This document shows positions 6,528-14,914 of a DNA stretch of 24,050 nt, one piece after another. The DNA comes from Bacillota bacterium (GTDB lineage: Bacteria > Bacillota > Dethiobacteria > Dethiobacterales > Dethiobacteraceae), in contig JAAZJT010000108.1 in assembly GCA_012800215.1 (NCBI GenBank), forward strand, positions 1-24,050, in the 5' to 3' direction. The translations under genes and the position numbers were made by a program. The notes beneath the pieces were generated by a model. That model made no database searches. It was not told the origin of the DNA and was given only the letters and a program-made list of their open reading frames with translations. Position 1 is the first letter of the stretch. Every line of letters starts with the position of its first letter.

Positions 6528-7177
6528 TTTTTCTCTCCCCGTGCTAACGGCATGCTATGACGCAGCCGCGCAAAAATATAACTAATGATTTTTTCCTGCT
6601 CAGCATAACTAATCTCAATAAACTTAACCCCGACAGTTATCATATTTTCAGCACATTTTTTACTCCAGCGTACAAGGCTGGGCAATTTAAACTCCTGCTT
6701 TGTTTCACCTGGTAAAGTAAAACTGACTGTCAGTAAATCATCCCGCTGTAAAGGCTGCTCACAGGTAAAACGTAAACCGCTACCGGAAAGATCCCTGGTT
6801 TTCCCCTTAAACTGCTGCTCTTTTACGTCTTCATGGGGCAATGTAAAGTAGCAGGGCATCACCAGTGGCATACGAAATAATTGTCTCCTTTGACTACGTG
6901 TAATTGTGGAGGGGCGTGTTATTAGTAATAAGGAAACCTCTCCGCTTTTCTTGCGATCTACCACAGTTGACGTAAATGCATAGGCTGCATCTTCACTGGT
7001 AAACTGAACTTGAATGCTATCACCTTGGTGCAAGAGCAGATACTGCCCATGGAGCACCGGCAATGTTATAGCCAAAGTCTGCTCTTCTATTTCCTGAATC
7101 ATGCTAAGATAAACATCATCCTGCGGCTGTGCTGAAACAGTTATTTTTTGCCCGAGAAAAAGTTTGTTTTTTGTCAT
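6524..7177 (-). CDS. YcgR-like PilZ-domain c-di-GMP effector (flagellar brake)
   Basis: A 217-residue protein with an N-terminal YcgR-type domain (residues 1-95) and a C-terminal PilZ domain. The c-di-GMP binding residues are present: R98-x-x-x-R102 in RRQLFR and D129-x-S131-x-x-G134 in DLSGSG. Proteins of this form slow or stop motors at high c-di-GMP by acting at the stator/switch; the Bacillus counterpart is DgrA/MotI (YpfA). It starts with ATG behind AAGGAG and its stop overlaps sigD by four bases. Position between flhG and sigD is common in Clostridia and ties c-di-GMP sensing to expression of the motor. Confidence 0.9.
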   Translation of the reverse strand: MTKNKLFLGQKITVSAQPQDDVYLSMIQEIEEQTLAITLPVLHGQYLLLHQGDSIQVQFTSEDAAYAFTSTVVDRKKSGEVSLLLITRPSTITRSQRRQLFRMPLVMPCYFTLPHEDVKEQQFKGKTRDLSGSGLRFTCEQPLQRDDLLTVSFTLPGETKQEFKLPSLVRWSKKCAENMITVGVKFIEISYAEQEKIISYIFARLRHSMPLARGEKK

Positions 7178-7189
7178 AAAGCAACTCCT

Positions 7190-8080
7190 TTAAGCCTTTT
7201 CCCATAGCTGAATTAACCGATTTAAAAAACCTGGCAGTCCGCGCGTTTTTTTCACGGGTACAGCAAGTAATGCCGCCGCAATACGCCGCACATTTTCTGC
7301 AGCCTGAGAATGGGGAAAAAGATTGAGGAAAGGCTGCTGTTGTTTTACCGCCATGACTACCCGCTGATCACTACATATTGAACCTATAAATTGCAGTTCA
7401 ACTTGCAGAAACTTCCGACTTACCGTTATTAAACGCTCTGCAATCTCCTTACCCTCTTGGGCGTTTTTTACCTGATTAACAATTAATTGCATTTTTTGCT
7501 GTAGCTGTTGTTTAGCCGCCACTTTAATAATGCCATAGGCATCTCGAATAGCTGTGGGCTCCGGCGTAGTAACAAGTAACATTTCATCAGCAGCAGCTAC
7601 AAAAGATAAAACAGTACGCGACAGTCCTGCTCCGGTATCGATTAAAATTATATCCGCCGCTTCATCTAATGACTGCAGCTTATTTATCAGGGATATCCTT
7701 TTATCCTCCGGAAGATCTGCCAATTCTGTCAATCCTGAACCACCAGGCAGCAGAATAATCCCTTCAGGTCCCCTGATAGCAATCTCGGCCAGATTCTTTC
7801 TGCCGTGCACCACATCATACAATGTGTGCTGTGGGACTACGCCCAACATTACATCAATATTTGCTAAACCCAAATCTGCATCAAGAATTGTTACACGTTT
7901 GCCTAATTGAGCAAAAGCAAGAGCTAAGTTTACCACCAGGCTTGTCTTGCCGACGCCGCCCTTACCACTGGTAACGGTAATGATACGGCTTTTTATTTTT
8001 TCTTTTTTTAATTTTAGCTGTAATTGATGAGATTCCAGAGCGAGCTGGCGCAAATGTGCTGCTTGGTCCAAAAAGCTCAC
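7190..8080 (-). CDS. flhG: FlhG (YlxH/FleN) MinD-type ATPase controlling flagellar number
   Basis: A 296-residue MinD/ParA-like ATPase. An N-terminal helix with QAAHLRQLALES resembles the activation helix that stimulates the FlhF GTPase. The deviant Walker A motif is GKGGVGKTS at residues 39-47, the switch I/A' region is DADLGLANIDVMLG at 67-80, and the Walker B / switch II part reads IILIDTGAGL. The C-terminus is basic with hydrophobic residues (FLNRLIQLWEKA), suited to membrane binding. FlhG with FlhF sets flagellar placement and number and helps C-ring assembly. The GTG start overlaps the flhF stop (GTGA). Confidence 0.94.
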   Translation of the reverse strand: MSFLDQAAHLRQLALESHQLQLKLKKEKIKSRIITVTSGKGGVGKTSLVVNLALAFAQLGKRVTILDADLGLANIDVMLGVVPQHTLYDVVHGRKNLAEIAIRGPEGIILLPGGSGLTELADLPEDKRISLINKLQSLDEAADIILIDTGAGLSRTVLSFVAAADEMLLVTTPEPTAIRDAYGIIKVAAKQQLQQKMQLIVNQVKNAQEGKEIAERLITVSRKFLQVELQFIGSICSDQRVVMAVKQQQPFLNLFPHSQAAENVRRIAAALLAVPVKKTRGLPGFLNRLIQLWEKA

Positions 8081-9144
8081 CCCTTTAAAATAAGTTCTGC
8101 AATTTTCTCAGCATCAGCTTCTTCTATATCATCCGGCACACTTTGCCCCGTTGTAAGATAGGCAGCTGGTGATCCTGTAAAAGATATAGCATTTAAAATA
8201 GCACCATAATTTGAAGTTTCATCCAGCTTAGTAAAAATCAAACGATTATAGCCGGTTTGCCGGAATTTATCAACAATTAAATACAAATCACTTGTTTTGG
8301 TAGTAGCGCTGAGGACTAAAAATATCTCAGCCTGTGGCAGTTGTGCTAGAAAAGAACTGAGTTCCATTACCTGCAGAGAATTTTTTGCACTACGGCCTGC
8401 TGTATCCACTAAAATAATATCCTGATCAGCTAAGCTTTTTAGTGCCCGCGTCATATCCTTAGGTGTCATCGCCACTTCTATGGGCATCCCGGTGATATCA
8501 GCATAAGTACGCAACTGTTCTACTGCTCCGATGCGATAAGTATCAATGGTAATCATACCCACCTTTTTTTTCTGATACAGTGCCAAATGTGCTGCTAATT
8601 TAGCCAGTGTGGTTGTTTTACCTACACCTGTGGGCCCGGTAAAGACTAAAATCCTTGCACTGGCCGGTAATTTTTCTGTCAGCAATTTCTGCTGTATTTT
8701 TTTCTGCAGCAGCAGCTTCATAACTTCATCCTTTAAAGTTTCGCCGTTGCCATATTCATTTTCTATCTCCGCTAGCATTGTTTGTGCCAGTTTTTCCTCC
8801 ACGCCCTGCATTACCAAGTGCTGCCAATAGGGAAAATACGGTCCCTGATCCACCAGGGTTTGTTTTTGCTGTAGTGCAAACATCTGCTGCACCATTTGTT
8901 TTAATTCACCTAATTCATTTTGCCAGCGCATTTCCGCGGCTGCTCCAAATTCATCTTGCTTAGAATGAGAAGAGGCTAAATCAACAGCTGCCGTTATTTC
9001 TACTTTGGGAGGAGTGAAAAAGCCAATTAGACCTTTTTTCCTTACCTTACGGCTTTGAATAATAATGGCCTCCGGACCCAATTCCCTTTTAATCTGCTGC
9101 ATTCCCTCCTGCACATTATCCACACAAAATGTTTTAATTTTCAA
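8077..9144 (-). CDS. flhF: FlhF, SRP-type GTPase for flagellar placement
   Basis: A 355-residue SRP-family GTPase. The N-terminal B domain begins MKIKTFCVDNVQEGMQQIKR, typical of FlhF. After an alpha-helical N domain, the G domain holds G1 FTGPTGVGKTTTLAK (about 168-182), DTYRIGAVEQL (201-211), G3 DTAGR (247-251) and the TKLDE specificity motif near residue 305. It recruits the first flagellar components to the assembly site as a membrane-bound dimer, with FlhG as its regulator. It starts with TTG, overlapping the end of flhA by 11 bases, and a GGTGA site lies about seven bases upstream. Confidence 0.95.
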   Translation of the reverse strand: MKIKTFCVDNVQEGMQQIKRELGPEAIIIQSRKVRKKGLIGFFTPPKVEITAAVDLASSHSKQDEFGAAAEMRWQNELGELKQMVQQMFALQQKQTLVDQGPYFPYWQHLVMQGVEEKLAQTMLAEIENEYGNGETLKDEVMKLLLQKKIQQKLLTEKLPASARILVFTGPTGVGKTTTLAKLAAHLALYQKKKVGMITIDTYRIGAVEQLRTYADITGMPIEVAMTPKDMTRALKSLADQDIILVDTAGRSAKNSLQVMELSSFLAQLPQAEIFLVLSATTKTSDLYLIVDKFRQTGYNRLIFTKLDETSNYGAILNAISFTGSPAAYLTTGQSVPDDIEEADAEKIAELILKG

Positions 9145-11212
9145 GCGTATTCACCATCCCCACAGATTCTACTGCTACACCTGCCACAATTTCATTAAAT
9201 GACAACACCACCAAGTTAGGCATAAATCTATCCGCTAAACGTTTCAGCGGCAGGCGGATGCGGGAAGTTGTCAGTACTATTGGCGTCAAACCTTGCATAG
9301 CTTCCCGCTCGCCATACAGGGCAATTCTATTAAACAAGTTTTGTGCTGTCTGTGGCTCCAACACCGGGAAAGCGCCATAATGTGTATTTTGCAGCGCATC
9401 AGCAATTTGCTGTTCTACCGACGGTGCTAAAGAAATTACACGCAGCTTCCCGTCATCTGCATACAAGTTGCAAATGGTACGTGCTAAAGCCTGCCGGACA
9501 TATTCCGTAAGCAAATCTGTCTCACGCGTAGTACGGGCATTGTCTGCCAGTGTTTCAAAGATTGTTACTAAATCTCTGATTGGCACCCTCTCCTGCAGCA
9601 GATTCTGCAGTACTTTTTGAATTTCCCCTAAGGTCAGCAGATCCGGTACCAATTCCTCCACCACAGCAGGCTGTTTTTCTTTTACCAGTTCAATTAGTTC
9701 TTTTACTTCCTGTCTACCCAAGAGCTCATGTGCATATTTTTTAATGGTTTCCGTCAGGTGTGTAATTAGAACTGTATTAACATCAACCACAGTATAGCCA
9801 GCCATTTCTGCCTTTTCACGCTGCTCTGCCGCAATCCAAAGGGCCGGCAGACCAAAAGTAGGCTCTATAGTGGCATATCCCGGGAGATCAAGTTTACCTT
9901 CAGACAAGGGGTTCATGGCTAAATAGAAACCTGGGCGCAGTTCCCCGCTGGCAACTTCGTTACCTTTTAACTTTAAACGGTAACTATTGGGTGGCAGCTG
10001 CAAATTATCACGTATGCGAATAGGCTGTACCACAATGCCTAATTCCAGTGCACACTGCCTCCGGCAGGCTGTAATACGTTCTAATAAGTCGCCGCCCTGA
10101 TCTTTATCAGTAAGATTAATTAAATTGTAGCCAATTTCTATTTCAAACGGTTCTACAACTAATAAATTTAATACATTTTCTGTTTGCACAGTGGTGCTTA
10201 CCGGTTTTTCCGCTAATTTACGTACAGCCGCTTCTTTTTCCTTCTCTTCCTGAAAAAGCAGATATGATGTTCCTGCTGCCGCTAATCCCAGTACAAAAAA
10301 CGGGAAAAAAGGAATTTGCGGTACTAAACTCAGTAGGAATAGAATTCCTGTCACCAGCACCATTACACGGGGAAAACTAAGTAGCTGTTTTGATAAATCC
10401 TGTCCAAAGCTGCCTTCAGCTGCGCTACGGGTTACGAGCATGCCGGCAGCAGTTGAAACCAATAAAGAAGGAATCTGCGACACCAACCCGTCACCTACCG
10501 TCAGCAAAATAAAACGTTCTATTGCCTCGTCAAAAGAAAGGCCCAACTGTGTCATGCCGACAATAAACCCGCCGATAATATTAATTAAAACAATAATAAT
10601 TCCGGCCACGGCATCACCGCGGACAAACTTACTGGCACCATCCATAGCTCCGTAAAAATCAGCTTCCGCCTGCAGCGCCTGACGGCGCCGGCGTGCTTCC
10701 TGCTCATTAATCAGGCCGGCATTAAAATCTGCATCAATACTCATCTGCTTTCCCGGCATAGCATCAAGGGTAAAACGGGCTGCTACTTCTGCTACCCTGC
10801 CGGAACCATTGGTAATTACTACAAATTGAATAATTGTAATGATAATAAAGATAATGAGACCAACTACATAATTACTACCGGCCACAAATTCACCAAAAGC
10901 CATAATTAGGCTGCCGGCCTCGCCGCGGCTTAAAATAAGCCGTGTGGAAGAAATATTTAAAGCCAGACGGAAAAGAGTAACAACCAGCAGCATGGAAGGA
11001 AAGACAGAAAACTGCAAAACTTCCGTGGTAAAAAGTGTTAAGAGCATTATCACAAGTGACAAAGCAATAGAAATTGTCAGCAAGATATCAAGGATTAATG
11101 GAGGCAGCGGAATAATGATAATCATGACAATACCCACTACAGCAGCTGCCACAATCATATCCATGTTTTTTCTAATATCCTGCCAATGTAGGCGTGCCAG
11201 CAGTTTTGCCAT
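9134..11212 (-). CDS. flhA: FlhA, flagellar type III export gate protein
   Basis: A 692-residue protein with eight predicted transmembrane helices in the first 320 residues and a large cytoplasmic domain. The first cytoplasmic loop carries the FHIPEP-family core: VITNGSGRVAEVAARFTLDA then MPGKQMSIDADFNAGL and the basic EARRRRQ. The C-terminal half binds chaperone-substrate complexes and forms the nonameric ring above the export ATPase; it ends in EIVAGVAVESVGMV, close to the family consensus. It begins with ATG behind AAAAGGA, 27 bases after flhB. Length and motifs are normal. Confidence 0.97.
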   Translation of the reverse strand: MAKLLARLHWQDIRKNMDMIVAAAVVGIVMIIIIPLPPLILDILLTISIALSLVIMLLTLFTTEVLQFSVFPSMLLVVTLFRLALNISSTRLILSRGEAGSLIMAFGEFVAGSNYVVGLIIFIIITIIQFVVITNGSGRVAEVAARFTLDAMPGKQMSIDADFNAGLINEQEARRRRQALQAEADFYGAMDGASKFVRGDAVAGIIIVLINIIGGFIVGMTQLGLSFDEAIERFILLTVGDGLVSQIPSLLVSTAAGMLVTRSAAEGSFGQDLSKQLLSFPRVMVLVTGILFLLSLVPQIPFFPFFVLGLAAAGTSYLLFQEEKEKEAAVRKLAEKPVSTTVQTENVLNLLVVEPFEIEIGYNLINLTDKDQGGDLLERITACRRQCALELGIVVQPIRIRDNLQLPPNSYRLKLKGNEVASGELRPGFYLAMNPLSEGKLDLPGYATIEPTFGLPALWIAAEQREKAEMAGYTVVDVNTVLITHLTETIKKYAHELLGRQEVKELIELVKEKQPAVVEELVPDLLTLGEIQKVLQNLLQERVPIRDLVTIFETLADNARTTRETDLLTEYVRQALARTICNLYADDGKLRVISLAPSVEQQIADALQNTHYGAFPVLEPQTAQNLFNRIALYGEREAMQGLTPIVLTTSRIRLPLKRLADRFMPNLVVLSFNEIVAGVAVESVGMVNTLEN

Positions 11213-11239
11213 GCTTGTTCATCCTTTTCTTACTTAGTT

Positions 11240-12322
11240 TTAATAAGACCGCCCTTTTGCCCTGTAAACCAGCGCCAGTATTTCTGCCACCGCCTGGTAT
11301 AAGTCAACGGGAATAGCTTGTCCCAGTTCAACCTGGTCGTAAAGCATGCGGGCAACCTGCTTGTTTTCCACCAAAGGTATTTGATGCTCCTTCGCACGTT
11401 CGCGAATGCGCTGGGCAATATAGCCGGCTCCTTTAGCCACCACTACGGGCGCATCATCCTCCGCTTCCCGATAGCGCAGGGCAACGGCCAAATGTGTCGG
11501 GTTTGTGACAACCACGGTGGCACTGGGTATATCCTGCATCATTCTCTGCAGAGCAATTTTGCGCTGACTTTCGCGAATCCGTGCCTTTAAGTGAGGGTCA
11601 CCCTCCATTTGCCTTAGCTCTTCCTTAATTTCCTGTTTACTCATTTTCATGCTTTTGTTGTATTCATAGCGCTGATAACAATAATCAGCCACCGCTAATA
11701 CCAGAAAAGTTACTGCAATTCTTACCGCCAAGCCTAAAGACAAAGTACGAATTGTTTCCCACATACCGGCAGCATTCTGGTATAAAACCGTTAAAAGCGC
11801 TCCCAGATTGTTGCGAATAAACTGCCAGGCTACCAAGCCCACAAAATATACTTTTATCAGGGATTTCAACAGTTCAAACAGCGCACGTCTAGAAAAAATT
11901 CTTTGCATACCGCTAAGGGGATTAATGCGGTTAAGCTGAGGCGCAATGGCAGCCGGCGTATATAAAAAGCCTACCTGCAGGCAGTTGGCTGCTACAGCAC
12001 TTACTACGGCAACAAGAAAAATTGGCGCCATAAGCTTGGCAAAATCGCTTACAGCAGTCAGAGTAAGCTGCGCCAGATTTCCATGGCTTAAATTCCTGCC
12101 ATCAAGCTGCAAATAGCTTACCAGCATACGGGAACAAGCATCCCCGATCTTTGGACTAAGGTTAAGAAAGAGAAGTGTTATTGCCATTAAATTTATGGCT
12201 GAAACTAGTTCAGTTGATTTTACTATCTGCCCCTTTTTTCTTGCTTCCTCCTTGCGCCGCGGGGTCGCTTCTTCAGTTTTGTCATCGGCAGCAAATAGCT
12301 GTAAATCCAGGCGTTTCTGCAG
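11240..12322 (-). CDS. flhB: FlhB, export switch protein; probable CTG start
   Basis: FlhB is the export gate component that changes substrate class after self-cleavage. The cleavage motif NPTH is in TVVVTNPTHLAVAL. The first in-frame ATG is at 12187, but 45 codons upstream of it are open and encode the conserved FlhB N-terminus: RLDLQLFAADDKTEEATPRR, then KEEARKKGQIVKSTELVSA. No ATG, GTG or TTG exists in that frame up to and well into fliR. The CTG at 12322, two bases after the fliR stop, gives 360 residues, the family length, and places NPTH at 274-277, near its position in Salmonella (269-272). No Shine-Dalgarno is seen, so reinitiation after fliR is the likely mechanism. Four hydrophobic helices follow the basic N-terminus. 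FlhB identity is certain; the start is not. Confidence 0.9.
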   Translation of the reverse strand: MQKRLDLQLFAADDKTEEATPRRKEEARKKGQIVKSTELVSAINLMAITLLFLNLSPKIGDACSRMLVSYLQLDGRNLSHGNLAQLTLTAVSDFAKLMAPIFLVAVVSAVAANCLQVGFLYTPAAIAPQLNRINPLSGMQRIFSRRALFELLKSLIKVYFVGLVAWQFIRNNLGALLTVLYQNAAGMWETIRTLSLGLAVRIAVTFLVLAVADYCYQRYEYNKSMKMSKQEIKEELRQMEGDPHLKARIRESQRKIALQRMMQDIPSATVVVTNPTHLAVALRYREAEDDAPVVVAKGAGYIAQRIRERAKEHQIPLVENKQVARMLYDQVELGQAIPVDLYQAVAEILALVYRAKGRSY

Positions 12323-12324
12323 TT

Positions 12325-13077
12325 TTAAATTAGCTGCAGCAGTGTGGTAATATTGGTCTGTATCTGCATTAAAATCTGCTCGATAAACGGAACAAGATAG
12401 GGCAGTATCAAATAAACGGTTAATAAAGCAACCCCCACCTTCAGCGGCATCCCTACAATAAAAACATGCAGTTGAGGGACAGTTTTTGATAATAAACCCA
12501 GCGCTAAATCACAAAATATAAGAATTGTAATTACCGGTGCTGCCAGCTGCAGAGCAATCAAGCTAGTCTCAGCAAAAAACTCTATTAAAGAAGGAACTAA
12601 TGCTGCCTGAAAAACCATACCTCCAGGCGGTACAAGCTCAACGGAACGAGCTAAGGCTAAAAAAAGATAATGATGAGCATTAACGGAAAAAAAGAGAATT
12701 AGTGCTAACAAATAATAATATTGGCCAAAAATAGTGACCTGTCCCGAAAACATAGGGTCAAATAAACTGGTCATAGCTAAACCGGCTTGTAAATCTAATA
12801 ACTGCCCGGCCATACGGATGGCTGTAAAAAGCAGCAAAACTAAAAATCCTAGAAGCAGTCCCAGTAGTACCTCTGAAAGAACTGCAAATAAATAAGGTAA
12901 TAAATGCTGAGGCAATGTAACCTGCGGAGATTCGGCCAAATAGATTAAGTAAGCAAAAAGCGCAGCAAAACCTATTTTGACCACTACAGGCGTACCCCGC
13001 CAGTTAAAGAATGGTAAAACTACCATTAAAGCAGTAAAACGGATAAAAAGTAAAAAATATGTTGCCGCTGCTGACAT
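12325..13077 (-). CDS. fliR: FliR, export gate membrane protein
   Basis: A 250-residue polytopic membrane protein with about six hydrophobic helices, normal for FliR. Family features include FTALMVVLPFFNWRGTPVVV near residue 12, LLGLLLGFLVLLLFTAIRMA, GQLLDLQAGLAM and the C-terminal VGMPLKVGVALL. FliR forms the core export channel with FliP and FliQ. The ATG lies seven bases after fliQ ends. Its stop TAA sits two bases before the proposed CTG start of flhB. Confidence 0.95.
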   Translation of the reverse strand: MSAAATYFLLFIRFTALMVVLPFFNWRGTPVVVKIGFAALFAYLIYLAESPQVTLPQHLLPYLFAVLSEVLLGLLLGFLVLLLFTAIRMAGQLLDLQAGLAMTSLFDPMFSGQVTIFGQYYYLLALILFFSVNAHHYLFLALARSVELVPPGGMVFQAALVPSLIEFFAETSLIALQLAAPVITILIFCDLALGLLSKTVPQLHVFIVGMPLKVGVALLTVYLILPYLVPFIEQILMQIQTNITTLLQLI

Positions 13078-13084
13078 CTTGCAC

Positions 13085-13354
13085 CTACAAGCCCAAAGTG
13101 GACATCTGGCTAAATAATTTTGTGGTAATAGAGATTAGAATGTTAAGCATCCAATTGCCAAAGATAAGAATACTAGCAAAAATAGCAACAATTTTGGGCA
13201 CAAAGGTTAGAGTTTGTTCTTGAATCTGCGTTGTCGCCTGAAAAATACTAATGCCCAAACCCACCACTAAACTTATAATTAAAAGAGGCGCAGATACTGT
13301 CAACGTAGTGATCACAGCATCTCTGGCAATTGCCAAAACATATTCCTGCGTCAT
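13085..13354 (-). CDS. fliQ: FliQ, export gate membrane protein
   Basis: An 89-residue protein with two transmembrane helices (about 17-40 and 52-75) around the family loop FQATTQIQEQTLTFVPKI. Length and motif are those of FliQ, which assembles with FliP and FliR into the export channel. The ATG is preceded by GGAGGATATC about six to ten bases upstream, 15 bases after fliP. Confidence 0.97.
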   Translation of the reverse strand: MTQEYVLAIARDAVITTLTVSAPLLIISLVVGLGISIFQATTQIQEQTLTFVPKIVAIFASILIFGNWMLNILISITTKLFSQMSTLGL

Positions 13355-13369
13355 GATATCCTCCGTTTC

Positions 13370-14134
13370 TTAGCTGAAACTTTCTACCACAGACTTTATT
13401 ACTAAATGCCAACCGTCTACCATTACAAAAAGCAGTAATTTAAAAGGCAAAGAAATCATTACGGGCGGCAGCATAAACATACCCATGGACATTAAGGTAC
13501 TGGCCACCACCATATCTACAATTAAAAATGGAATAAAGAGCATAAACCCCATTTGAAAAGCAGTCTTTAATTCCGAAATAACAAAGGCCGGTATAAGTGC
13601 ATTAAGGGGAACATCTGCACGGGTTTCCGGGCGCGGAACCTTGGCTATATTAAGGAAAAGGGCCAAATCTTTTTCCCGTGTATGGCGAAACATAAATTCC
13701 CGCAGCGGTTCTGCTCCCAATTCCAGTGCCTCCGATTGTGAGATTTCTTCATTAAGATAAGGTTCAACGGCAGTTGTCTTAATATCGTCGTAAACAGGCG
13801 ACATAATAAAGATTGTTAAAAGCAATGCCAGACCGATGAGAACCTGGTTGGGCGGTGTCTGCTGTGTCGCTAAAGCACTGCGCATAAAAGAAAGCACCAC
13901 CACAATACGGGTAAAAGAAGTCATTAAAACTAAAATTGCCGGCACCAACGTCAAGACAGTTAAGAGGATTAACAGCTGTAATGAGCCCACCACTTCCTGT
14001 GGATCTGAAGCTGTACCCACATTAATATTTAAATTGGGGATGGGTAATGTTTCCGCTTTAGCATTAGCGGCAGGAAGAACCAAAAAAACTACAACTAAAG
14101 CCAGTAAAAAAAGTTTACTTTTCATTTTTCTCAT
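13370..14134 (-). CDS. fliP: FliP, export gate membrane protein with signal peptide
   Basis: With the start at the ATG at 14134 the protein has 254 residues, the usual size. The N-terminus is a signal peptide (RKMKSKLFLLALVVVFLVL, then PAANAKA with a likely cleavage site), which is expected for FliP. Next come TSFTRIVVVLSFMRSALATQ, PPNQVLIGLALLLTIFIMSP and the C-terminal FQMGFMLFIPFLIVDMVVAS. The open frame extends 18 codons further into fliO, but the GGTGGG site places the start at 14134 or the ATG at 14125. It overlaps the fliO end. FliP forms the pentameric core of the export gate. Confidence 0.95.
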   Translation of the reverse strand: MRKMKSKLFLLALVVVFLVLPAANAKAETLPIPNLNINVGTASDPQEVVGSLQLLILLTVLTLVPAILVLMTSFTRIVVVLSFMRSALATQQTPPNQVLIGLALLLTIFIMSPVYDDIKTTAVEPYLNEEISQSEALELGAEPLREFMFRHTREKDLALFLNIAKVPRPETRADVPLNALIPAFVISELKTAFQMGFMLFIPFLIVDMVVASTLMSMGMFMLPPVMISLPFKLLLFVMVDGWHLVIKSVVESFS

Positions 14135-14477
14135 CACCCATCCCACCAAAAAAATATTTTTTCTTTTTTGCCTGCAGAATCCCGGCAAAATCTGCCGCAG
14201 CTGCTTCTGGTATTTCTATCTCCTCAGCAGCAATTTCACTTAAATACTTTAATGTGGTGGGGGTCATGCCAAGAAGAAAAAAGCGTCTGCCAACTCTTAC
14301 CAAATAAAGTGAGATACGGGGAGCCAAAGGTAAACGTTCAATAACCTCCATATTACTACGTCGGTAAAGACTACCTCGCTGTATATAGGGCAGCAAGTAG
14401 CGCAGGGTGCAGTAAGCCAGCACGATTACTAAAGCTAAACTGCCGAGAAGTTTTAAAAAGGTTAAAATTTCTTCCAT
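14115..14477 (-). CDS. fliO: FliO, export gate assembly protein
   Basis: A 120-residue protein with one transmembrane helix at about 8-28 (LKLLGSLALVIVLAYCTLRY) followed by the small cytoplasmic domain typical of FliO: MEVIERLPLAPRISLYLVRV, then GRRFFLLGMTPTTLKYLSEI. FliO helps assemble FliP and is not itself part of the final channel. It begins five bases after the SpoA gene and its end overlaps fliP. The identity rests on the one-helix layout, the VGRRFFLLG motif and position. Confidence 0.92.
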   Translation of the reverse strand: MEEILTFLKLLGSLALVIVLAYCTLRYLLPYIQRGSLYRRSNMEVIERLPLAPRISLYLVRVGRRFFLLGMTPTTLKYLSEIAAEEIEIPEAAAADFAGILQAKKKKYFFGGMGDEKNEK

Positions 14478-14482
14478 CTCTT

Positions 14483-14905
14483 CTAATCCCCAACAGTTAA
14501 ATTGGGCTGCAACTTAAAATCGACTACCCTGCAGCCGATATTTTCATTAATCACCACTACTTCTGCAGAAGCCAGCGGCCTGCCGTTAACGCACAAGACG
14601 GCATTATCACCGGCTGCACTGTTAAGTTTAATAACGGAATTTTCCTCCAACTGCAGTATCTCTCTGACTGTGAGTGAAGTTTTGCCTAACTCCAGCGAAA
14701 GCTTAACGGGCACAGCACGAAAAAAATCTAAGCTGCGCTTTTTTGCACCTCTAGGCTGAGGCGTTAACTCAGGGAACTGCACATTGGCAATAGTGTGTTC
14801 CACAGCCCCTTCCCGCCTGCTTGCCGATGCTGCCGGCGTATTCTCAGCCCGTAAACGGCTCATTATTTCTTCGATTTCCTGCTGTGTTAAACTTTTTCTA
14901 CTCAT
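14483..14905 (-). CDS. Small FliN-like SpoA protein between fliL and fliO
   Basis: A 140-residue C-ring-like protein. Residues 5-17 (SLTQQEIEEIMSRL) resemble the CheY-binding peptide of FliM/FliY; a disordered linker (about 20-58) follows; residues about 60-132 form a SpoA domain (FFRAVPVKLSLELGKTSLTV, REILQLEENSVIKL, ASAEVVVINENIGCRVVDF). It ends without the usual I-SP-ER segment of FliN. The position is where fliM-fliY stand in Bacillus, yet the window also has fliM and a canonical fliN elsewhere. It may be a second FliN forming mixed rings, or a diverged spare copy. The ATG is ten bases after fliL with a GGGGGAAG site. Family assignment is firm; specific role unknown. Confidence 0.85.
   Translation of the reverse strand: MSRKSLTQQEIEEIMSRLRAENTPAASASRREGAVEHTIANVQFPELTPQPRGAKKRSLDFFRAVPVKLSLELGKTSLTVREILQLEENSVIKLNSAAGDNAVLCVNGRPLASAEVVVINENIGCRVVDFKLQPNLTVGD
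14515..14541 (+). promoter_or_regulatory. Perfect sigma-D consensus, antisense inside the small SpoA gene
   Basis: The plus strand has TAAA at 14515-14518 and GCCGATAT at 14534-14541 with exactly 15 bases between, an exact match to the SigD consensus. It would transcribe rightwards, antisense to the SpoA gene, fliL and motB. There is no plus-strand gene downstream, so it may be chance, or an antisense RNA promoter. Confidence 0.35.
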
Positions 14906-14914
14906 AACTTCCCC

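Noticed and set aside
11240..12187. flhB starting at the ATG at 12187 (315 residues)
   Set aside because: The 45 codons upstream encode the conserved FlhB N-terminus in the same frame, and the short form would place NPTH 40 residues too early.
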